A stretch of DNA of 7,723 nt from CAYLOC01 sp964385195 (GTDB taxonomy: Bacteria; Actinomycetota; Actinomycetes; Propionibacteriales; Nocardioidaceae), in NCBI GenBank assembly GCA_964385195.1, contig CAYLOC010000159.1:1-7723 (forward strand), given 5' to 3'. Below are positions 1 through 4,393 of the stretch, in pieces (position 1 is the first letter of the stretch; every line of letters begins with the position of its first letter). The notes beneath the pieces are model-generated. The model did no database searches and had not been told where the DNA came from. It saw only the letters and a list, made by a program, of their open reading frames with translations. A program made the position numbers and the translations under genes.

Positions 1-33
1 GGACATGGCCACATCGTGGCCCGCGTAGACTAA
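1..33 (+). CDS. Possible C-terminal end of a gene entering from the left
   Basis: In the frame beginning at base 1 the plus strand reads GHGHIVARVD and then a TAA stop at 31-33. The codons mostly end in G or C, as in real genes of this genome. Ten residues are too few to assign a family, and the open frame could be chance. The stop falls inside a 7-bp-arm palindrome (25-42), which could be its terminator or an unrelated operator. Sequence to the left of the window would settle it. Confidence 0.25.
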   Translation, partial: GHGHIVARVD

Positions 34-42
34 TCAGTCTAC
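25..42. promoter_or_regulatory. Palindrome, candidate operator or short hairpin
   Basis: GTAGACT and AGTCTAC form perfect 7-bp arms around AATC, giving GTAGACTAATCAGTCTAC. It is conspicuously AT-richer than its surroundings. The size and half-site spacing suit a dimeric helix-turn-helix repressor such as TetR or MarR, and the arms contain TAGnnT-like -10 hexamers on both strands. A second palindrome with 6-bp arms (GGCCAC at 7-12, GTGGCC at 16-21) lies beside it. If it is an operator, the controlled gene most likely runs left on the minus strand, outside the window. The alternative is a short terminator hairpin for a gene ending at 33. Confidence 0.4.
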
Positions 43-99
43 AATCGGCGTCCCGCTGCACGAACCGGGGAACCTCAACTGGCGAGGGCAGGTCAGGGC

Positions 100-162
100 A
101 GTGCTGTGGCAGCAGATTGTTGTCATCAACGCGGTTTGGGAACCATCTGCTGCCACAGCACT
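100..162. repeat. Perfect 18-bp inverted repeat with self-symmetric arms
   Basis: The arms at 100-117 and 145-162 are perfect reverse complements (AGTGCTGTGGCAGCAGAT on the left). After one mismatch the pairing continues for 3 bp, leaving a loop of about 19 nt. Each arm is itself a small palindrome, TGCTG-TGG-CAGCA on the left and TGCTG-CCA-CAGCA on the right. The unit can therefore be drawn as one long hairpin or as two short ones. It lies 12 bp beyond the stop of the arsM relic on the minus strand. It could be a terminator for that lost gene, a miniature mobile-element relic, or a double protein-binding site. No T-tract follows on either strand. Confidence 0.65.
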
Positions 163-173
163 CCACGACGGGG

Positions 174-365
174 TCAGGCCGGGCGCTTCACTGCGCGGAT
201 GATGGCTGCGTGCATCCCGTCGGCCACCTCGTGGGTGAACTCCACCTCGGGGTCGACGAAACCGACGGCGGCCAGCCCGTCGACGTACTCCTGCCTCGAC
301 AGGGCACCAGCGATGCACCCGACCCAGGAACCGCGCTCGGCCCGTTCGGCAGCGCCAAGCCGCTC
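174..365 (-). pseudogene. arsM: C-terminal remnant of arsenite methyltransferase (ArsM)
   Basis: On the minus strand an open frame of 63 codons ends with TGA at 176-174. It contains AAERAERGSWVGCIAGALSR, then a stretch of the form QEYVDGLAAVGFVDPEVEFT and a tail ADGMHAAIIRAVKRPA. This is the pattern at the C-terminus of SAM-dependent arsenite methyltransferases: an RAERGS[WY]-GC-AGAL block with a conserved cysteine, then a [GA]F-[TV]D-EVEFTHE segment and a GMH-AI[IV]RA-KP end. An in-frame TAG at 368-366 closes the frame upstream. No SAM-binding motif or upstream cysteine can be found in any frame to its right, so about three quarters of the gene is gone. The domain assignment comes from recalled family motifs; a protein search with this frame would decide. 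Decay next to a tRNA gene suggests a rearranged island edge. Confidence 0.75.
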
Positions 366-551
366 CTACACGTGGAGCGTCCGGCAAAGCTGCGCTGTCC
401 ACGACCACGACAGGGCGTCGCCGCGAGCCGATCCGATACGGCGTCCTCGTCCACCAGCAGATGCCCGCGCTGTCTTGAAAGCATGGCTCACCGGAGTGAG
501 CGCCTGACTGGCTGGCCGTGGTCACGACCGTGCGACCTGGGACCTTGTCGG
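366..551. other. Gene-free stretch between the arsM relic and the tRNA gene
   Basis: Together with 34-173 this makes about 550 bases without an intact gene. All frames open here lack ribosome sites and look like random high-GC translation. One minus-strand frame at 411-385 reads VVVVDSAAL, which resembles the first strand of a PIN-domain (VapC-type) toxin with its conserved first Asp, but nothing PIN-like follows. A perfect 6-bp hairpin is listed separately. The impression is of scrambled gene fragments rather than a functional leader. Confidence 0.5.
486..501 (-). terminator. Small hairpin downstream of the tRNA, possible terminator
   Basis: GCTCAC (486-491) and GTGAGC (496-501) are perfect 6-bp arms around a 4-nt loop. 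Read on the minus strand it lies about 50 nt beyond the 3' end of the tRNA gene and is followed by a weakly T-containing stretch (CATGCTTTC). This position fits transcription termination of the tRNA, but the stem is short and no U-tract is present. Confidence 0.3.
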
Positions 552-625
552 TGGGGCGGGCGGGGCTCGAACCCGCGACCGGAAGATTATGAGTCTTCTG
601 CTCTAACCTGCTGAGCTACCGCCCC
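552..625 (-). tRNA. tRNA-Met (CAU anticodon), elongator type most likely
   Basis: The minus strand folds into a complete cloverleaf. The acceptor arms GGGGCGG/CCGCCCC pair over 7 bp. The D-arm is GCTC/GAGC with loop AGCAGGTTA, and the anticodon stem GAAGA/TCTTC holds the loop CTCATAA (anticodon CAU). The T-arm is GCGGG/CCCGC with loop TTCGAGC, and the discriminator is A. Total length is 74 nt. All stems are perfect. The 3' CCA is not fully encoded (ACCG follows). An initiator tRNA is unlikely because position 1-72 is a normal pair. CAU is also read by the Ile2 isoacceptor after lysidine modification of C34, which sequence alone does not exclude. The gene sits between the arsM relic and the ATPase gene, so it is a possible integration site. 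Confidence 0.93.
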
Positions 626-636
626 TGGCTGTTGGA

Positions 637-642
637 CACCTA
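637..642 (-). promoter_or_regulatory. Possible -10 element of the tRNA gene
   Basis: The minus-strand hexamer TAGGTG at 642-637 ends 11 nt before the tRNA 5' end at 625. It would place a start point a few bases upstream of the mature end. It resembles actinobacterial TAnnnT -10 boxes imperfectly, and I see no convincing -35 hexamer 17-18 nt further up. Weak support. Confidence 0.25.
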
Positions 643-711
643 GTGTGGCAGGCGCAGATGCCGAGCAGTGCGCGGGGACAGCGCGCTTCCACTCGCGTTG
701 GCGGCCGCCGA

Positions 712-730
712 TGGCCACTACGGGTGGCCA
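712..730 (-). terminator. Hairpin overlapping the stop of the ATPase gene
   Basis: TGGCCAC (712-718) and GTGGCCA (724-730) form a perfect 7-bp stem with a 5-nt loop. The structure straddles the TAG stop codon (720-718) of the minus-strand ATPase gene. A GC-rich hairpin without a U-tract at a gene end is common for terminators in high-GC actinobacteria. A second palindrome, GGCGGCCGCC at 700-709, lies just beyond. Confidence 0.4.
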
Positions 731-1890
731 CGGAGGGCTACCCACCGTGCGAAGAGCGGGTCGACGAACGTCCAGTGTCCCGCAGTGGACGTGCCGGATC
801 GGGCCCGGGCGACGTGCTGACCGTCGCGGGCCAGTTCGCGCAGCGCTGACTGCAACGTGGCACGGCTGAGCCCGGAGCGTTCGGTGGCCCGGGTTCCGGT
901 CGGTCGTACGCCGTCGGCGAGGGCCGCCAGCACTGCCTTCTTCCCGGCGCTGAGACCGTCCCAGACAGCCTGGTGCCCCTCCGCTGTCTGCCGTAGTGCC
1001 AGGCCGACCAAAGCATCGGCCAGCGCGATCCCCTCGACATCCGGGGTCTCCGGGAGAGTGGTGTCGCCGACGGAGCGCAGGGACAGCTCGCGATGCAGCA
1101 GATGAGCGAGCAGCATGGTGCGTTGGGGATGGCCGGCAGCCGCTTCGATGATCGGGGCCAGCGCCTCGCCGGGATCCTCACCAAGCCTGGAGTACTGCTC
1201 GGCAAGATCGGAGTGGACCTCCTCAAGGGGAAGGGCGTCAAGCTCCAACGGCTCGGCCTGCCCGTACAGCGGGCGCTCACGGTCGGTGAAGAGCCGCCGC
1301 ATCATGGACGGCTGCGAACCGGCGTACACGTACGTCGCCGCTTCATCGTGGTACTGCACGTGTGCGCGGAGCAGCCCGTCGAGCCGGGACCCGGCACTGA
1401 GGAGGTCCTGGAACTCGTCGAACACCACCAACGTGGCAAGCCCGTCTCGCGCATGCAGCCGGAGCGGAAGGTCGATCAGCTCGGCGGCGGCAGTGAGGGC
1501 GGCATCGTGCGAGGGCAGCTGGACCGGGCGCGGGCCCAGGGTCACACCGACGCCATACGTCGTCAGGGACAGGCCCAGCCGGGAACCGATCGCCGACAGG
1601 TGCCCGCGGAGCCAGTGGTCGTCCAGACGAGAGTACGCCGTGGCGATACGCACGCAGACCTCCGCCAGCGAGGTCACGCCGTAGAAGTCCACGTGCACCG
1701 TGCGCCAGCGTGATCCCGACAACGCACGCGCGTGTGCCAGCAAAAGAGAGGTCTTGCCGAAGCGTCGCGGTCCGGCCACGCGCACGTGGGCGCCGTCCGT
1801 GGCGGCCAGGTGCAGGCGTCGCAGCTCCGCGCGGCGGTCGATCAGGGCCTCGGGGGCGACGGGACTCTCGAACGGGAAGGGGCGAGGCAT
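718..1890 (-). CDS. P-loop ATPase with C-terminal winged helix, function unknown
   Basis: 390 residues. The Walker A motif is GPRRFGKT (40-47), Walker B is VVFDEFQDLL (155-164, Asp158-Glu159), and YVYAGSQPSMM (187-197) fits a sensor-1 strand. From about 312 the sequence looks like a winged helix-turn-helix (GLSRATLQSALRELARDG at 340-357) and ends DPLFARWVALR. This order matches the archaeal-ATPase (ATPase_2) branch of STAND-like NTPases, a family in which many actinobacterial members begin MPRPFPFESP. Such proteins are thought to be nucleotide-driven switches, but no substrate or partner is known here. I chose ATG at 1890 because the family N-terminus begins there. There is no Shine-Dalgarno match just upstream; TAGCCT at 1902-1897 would serve as a -10 box for a leaderless transcript. 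The gene is monocistronic, with tetR diverging upstream. Confidence 0.85.
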   Translation of the reverse strand: MPRPFPFESPVAPEALIDRRAELRRLHLAATDGAHVRVAGPRRFGKTSLLLAHARALSGSRWRTVHVDFYGVTSLAEVCVRIATAYSRLDDHWLRGHLSAIGSRLGLSLTTYGVGVTLGPRPVQLPSHDAALTAAAELIDLPLRLHARDGLATLVVFDEFQDLLSAGSRLDGLLRAHVQYHDEAATYVYAGSQPSMMRRLFTDRERPLYGQAEPLELDALPLEEVHSDLAEQYSRLGEDPGEALAPIIEAAAGHPQRTMLLAHLLHRELSLRSVGDTTLPETPDVEGIALADALVGLALRQTAEGHQAVWDGLSAGKKAVLAALADGVRPTGTRATERSGLSRATLQSALRELARDGQHVARARSGTSTAGHWTFVDPLFARWVALRGHP

Positions 1891-1896
1891 GGCGAC

Positions 1897-1930
1897 AGGC
1901 TAACAGTTATGTATTGATAAAACCATACAT
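1897..1930 (-). promoter_or_regulatory. Candidate leaderless promoter and AT-rich inverted repeat of the ATPase gene
   Basis: On the minus strand TAGCCT (1902-1897) lies exactly 6 nt before the ATG at 1890. This is the spacing of a -10 box for transcription starting at the A of the start codon, and it fits the missing ribosome site. Just upstream, ATGTAT (1909-1914) and ATACAT (1925-1930) form an interrupted palindrome with a 10-nt centre in a markedly AT-rich patch. This could be an operator across the -35 region. No clear -35 hexamer is visible, so the promoter call is tentative; the inverted repeat itself is directly visible. Confidence 0.4.
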
Positions 1931-1950
1931 TCAACGAACGAGAAAATCGC

Positions 1951-1979
1951 TTGTGAGTGAGCGCTCACTCAGGTACGGT
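1951..1979 (+). promoter_or_regulatory. Promoter of the tetR-ABC operon
   Basis: TTGTGA (1951-1956) and TACGGT (1974-1979) are separated by 17 nt. They match the -35 TTGACA and -10 TAnnnT patterns of vegetative actinobacterial promoters. Transcription would start near 1986, giving a leader of about 20 nt before tetR. The spacer is almost exactly filled by the palindromic operator at 1954-1971. Confidence 0.6.
1954..1971. promoter_or_regulatory. TetR-type operator, perfect 18-bp palindrome
   Basis: TGAGTGAGCGCTCACTCA is a perfect palindrome centred between 1962 and 1963, located 36-53 nt upstream of the tetR start codon. TetR-family repressors commonly bind such TGAGTGA-type two-fold sites in front of their own genes. 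Here it overlaps the end of the -35 and spans the spacer, so bound repressor would block RNA polymerase. I infer negative autoregulation and joint control of the two exporter genes downstream. Which ligand releases the repressor is not visible. Confidence 0.75.
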
Positions 1980-2006
1980 GGCGACGACCATCGAAAGGAC
2001 GAGCGA

Positions 2007-2630
2007 ATGCCGCAACCGCCCCCAGTGTCTGAGTCCACACTCCGTCGGGCCGCCCCGATGCCCGCGCGCCTGCGACGGGAGACGTTGATCCGGGCCACCA
2101 TCGACCTCCTCCGCCAGCACGGGCTGGAGATCACCACCCGGCAGATCGCCGAGGCCGCCGGCGTCGCCGAGGGCACCATCTTCCGGGTCTTTGAGTCCAA
2201 GGACGAGTTGGTCAACGACGCCGTCGAGTCCGTCTTCGACCCCGAGCCGCTGCTGCACCGCCTGCAGCAGATCGACGCAACGCTTCCGTTGGAGCCCCGA
2301 CTCGTGCAGATGGTCACGGCCCTGCAGGAACACTTCATCGCGATCTTCGACACGATGCGGGCAGCCGGCCTGGTCGAGCCGCCGGGCAACGTCTTGCGTC
2401 GCCGCAACACCGACGCGTTCCGTTCTACGATCCGGGGGCTCATCGAGCCGGACGCCTACCGGCTGACCTGTTCGGTCTCACACCTGGCCGCGCTCCTGCG
2501 GCTGCTGACGTTCTCCGGCAGTCACCCGAGCATCGCCCACGGGCACGTGCTGACTCCCGAGGAGATCGTGGACACCATCCTGCACGGCACGTTGCGCTCC
2601 GAGCCCGACCCGACCGACAGGGAGACCTGA
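2007..2630 (+). CDS. TetR-family transcriptional repressor of the exporter operon
   Basis: 207 residues, the usual TetR length. The N-terminal DNA-binding domain is clear: a helix around RLRRETLIRATIDLLRQHG (21-39) followed by a helix-turn-helix TTRQIAEAAGVAEGTIFRVF (43-62) and the family's SKDEL (64-68). The rest (about 75-200) is a divergent, mostly helical ligand-binding and dimerisation domain. It has an Arg-rich RRRNTDAFRS stretch (131-140) and a hydrophobic SHLAALLRLLTFSGSHPS segment (158-175). I chose ATG 2007 because AAAGGA (1994-1999) sits 7 nt before it and the HTH is correctly placed; in-frame starts further upstream would run through the operator. The stop is 2 nt before the first ABC gene, so the genes are cotranscribed. 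It probably binds the palindrome at 1954-1971 and represses the operon until an exported compound or related ligand binds. The ligand is unknown. Confidence 0.92.
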   Translation: MPQPPPVSESTLRRAAPMPARLRRETLIRATIDLLRQHGLEITTRQIAEAAGVAEGTIFRVFESKDELVNDAVESVFDPEPLLHRLQQIDATLPLEPRLVQMVTALQEHFIAIFDTMRAAGLVEPPGNVLRRRNTDAFRSTIRGLIEPDAYRLTCSVSHLAALLRLLTFSGSHPSIAHGHVLTPEEIVDTILHGTLRSEPDPTDRET

Positions 2631-2632
2631 CC

Positions 2633-4366
2633 ATGCTGCTGCGGCTCACCCGCACCTATCTCCGGCCGTACGCCGGGCTGCTCACCGGCGTCGTCCTGTT
2701 GCAGTTGATCGGCAGCATCGGCTCGTTGTACCTGCCCAGCCTCAACGCCGACATCATCGACAACGGCGTCGTCAAGGGCGACACCGGATACATCCTGACC
2801 ACCGGCGGCTGGATGCTGATCGTCAGCCTCGTGCAGATCAGCTGCACCATCGGCGCGGTCTACCTCGCCGCCAAGGCTGCCATGGCGTTCGGCCGCGACG
2901 TACGCGGTGCCCTCTTCCACCGCGGCCAGCAGTTCTCCGCCAGGGAGGTGGGGGAGTTCGGCGCTGCCTCGCTGATCACCCGCAACACCAACGACGTACG
3001 ACAGGTGCAGATGTTGGTGGTGATGAGCTGCACGATGATGGTCATGGCGCCGATCATGAGCATCGGCGGCATCATCATGGCGCTGCGCGAAGACGTCGGC
3101 CTGTCCTGGCTGATGGTGGTCGCCATCCCCGTCATGATCGTGGCGATCGGCTTGATCATCTGGCGCATGGTCCCGCAGTTCCGCGCCATGCAGGAGAAGA
3201 TCGACGTCGTCAACCGCGTCATGCGCGAGCAGATCACCGGCGTCCGCGTCGTCCGCGCCTTCGTCCGGGAACGCTATGAGGATGACCGGTTCGCCGGCGC
3301 AAACGAGGAGCTGACCGGTACGGCGATCCGCGCCGGCCGCTGGATGGTGCTGATCTTCCCGGTCGTGCTGCTGATCCTCAACGCCTCCAGCGTCGGGGTG
3401 CTGTGGTTCGGCGGAGCGAGGGTGGCCAACGGCGACATGCAGATCGGCGCGCTGACCGCGTTCCTCAGCTACCTGATGATGATCTTGATGTCGGTCATGA
3501 TGGCGGCGTTCATGGCCATCATGGTGCCCCGGGCGTCCGTCTGCGCCGAACGGATCCAGAAGGTGCTGGACACCGAGACCTCCGTCCGGCCGCCGGAGGC
3601 GCCCGTGACCACCGTGGACACCGCCGGGGAGGTGCGGTTCCGCGGAGTGGAGTTCTGCTACCCCGGGGCGACCGAGCCGGTACTGCGCAACATCGACCTG
3701 CACGCCACGGCAGGACAGACCACCGCCGTGATCGGGAGTACCGGGTCCGGCAAGACCACCCTGCTGTCGCTCATTCCGCGGCTGTTCGACGTCACAGCGG
3801 GCCAGGTCCTGGTCGACGGGGTGGATGTGCGCGACCTCGACCCGGAGGTGCTGTGGCGCCGGATCGGCCTGGTGCCGCAGCGGCCGTACCTGTTCAGCGG
3901 CACCGTGGCCACCAACCTGCGGTTCGGCAACCCCGACGCCACCGACGACGAGCTGTGGGAGGCCTTGGAGGTGGCCCAGGCCCGGGACTTCGTGACCGCG
4001 ATGCCCGATCGGCTCGATTCCCCTATCTCCCAGGGCGGCACGAACGTCTCCGGCGGCCAACGGCAGCGGCTGTGCATCGCCCGGGCCCTGGTGGCGAGAC
4101 CGGAGATCTACCTGTTCGACGACTCCTTCTCCGCCCTGGACCTCAGCACCGATGCCCGGCTCCGCGCTGCGCTGCGGCCGCATACCAGGGACGCAGCGGT
4201 GATCATCGTCGCGCAGCGGGTGTCCACCATCACCGACGCCGACCAGATCATCGTGCTCGAGGCGGGTGAGATCGTCGGCCGCGGCACGCATACCGAGCTG
4301 GTGCAGACCTGCCCGACGTACGTCGAGATCGTCGAGTCCCAGATGGATGTGGAGGACGCGGCGTGA
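2633..4366 (+). CDS. ABC exporter half-transporter 1 (degenerate-site subunit)
   Basis: 577 residues: an N-terminal membrane domain with six predicted helices (about 16-37, 56-80, 129-150, 155-176, 240-263, 275-300) fused to a nucleotide-binding domain, as in type IV (B-family) exporters. Walker A is GSTGSGKTT (368-376, Lys374) and the signature NVSGGQRQR is canonical (471-479). The Walker B region IYLFDDSFSALD has Asp497 where the catalytic Glu normally stands, and the switch histidine is Gln528 (IIVAQRVSTI). These substitutions mark the subunit that supplies the non-catalytic ATP site in heterodimeric exporters such as TM287/288 or LmrCD. It should pair with the next gene product in the cytoplasmic membrane and use ATP to export a drug, lipid or metabolite; the substrate cannot be inferred. 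The start ATG follows tetR by 2 nt, with GGGAGA upstream inside tetR. Confidence 0.94.
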   Translation: MLLRLTRTYLRPYAGLLTGVVLLQLIGSIGSLYLPSLNADIIDNGVVKGDTGYILTTGGWMLIVSLVQISCTIGAVYLAAKAAMAFGRDVRGALFHRGQQFSAREVGEFGAASLITRNTNDVRQVQMLVVMSCTMMVMAPIMSIGGIIMALREDVGLSWLMVVAIPVMIVAIGLIIWRMVPQFRAMQEKIDVVNRVMREQITGVRVVRAFVRERYEDDRFAGANEELTGTAIRAGRWMVLIFPVVLLILNASSVGVLWFGGARVANGDMQIGALTAFLSYLMMILMSVMMAAFMAIMVPRASVCAERIQKVLDTETSVRPPEAPVTTVDTAGEVRFRGVEFCYPGATEPVLRNIDLHATAGQTTAVIGSTGSGKTTLLSLIPRLFDVTAGQVLVDGVDVRDLDPEVLWRRIGLVPQRPYLFSGTVATNLRFGNPDATDDELWEALEVAQARDFVTAMPDRLDSPISQGGTNVSGGQRQRLCIARALVARPEIYLFDDSFSALDLSTDARLRAALRPHTRDAAVIIVAQRVSTITDADQIIVLEAGEIVGRGTHTELVQTCPTYVEIVESQMDVEDAA

Positions 4367-4393
4367 GCGAACAGCGCGGCGTGAGCGAACAGC
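4358..4393 (+). repeat. Perfect 18-bp tandem duplication across a start codon
   Basis: GCGGCGTGAGCGAACAGC occurs twice back to back (4358-4375 and 4376-4393). The unit spans the junction of the two ABC genes and includes the GTG start. The second protein therefore begins MSEQRG followed by VSEQQ, with a potential second GTG start at 4381. Being a multiple of three, the duplication keeps the frame. Only the first GTG has the ribosome site GGAGG (4351-4355) at a normal 7-nt distance. Confidence 0.9.

Noticed and set aside
34..525. 163-codon minus-strand frame through the repeat and arsM relic
   Set aside because: The ArsM-like residues are in a different minus-strand frame. This one has Arg-rich random composition and includes the inverted repeat, so I do not treat it as a gene.
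1093..1713. 206-codon plus-strand frame opposite the ATPase gene
   Set aside because: It is antisense to Walker A/B-bearing coding sequence, without a ribosome site or family resemblance.
1710..2006. Upstream extension of tetR to an ATG at 1710
   Set aside because: The extension would translate the divergent ATPase start region, the promoter and the operator. ATG 2007 has a proper ribosome site and gives the family length.
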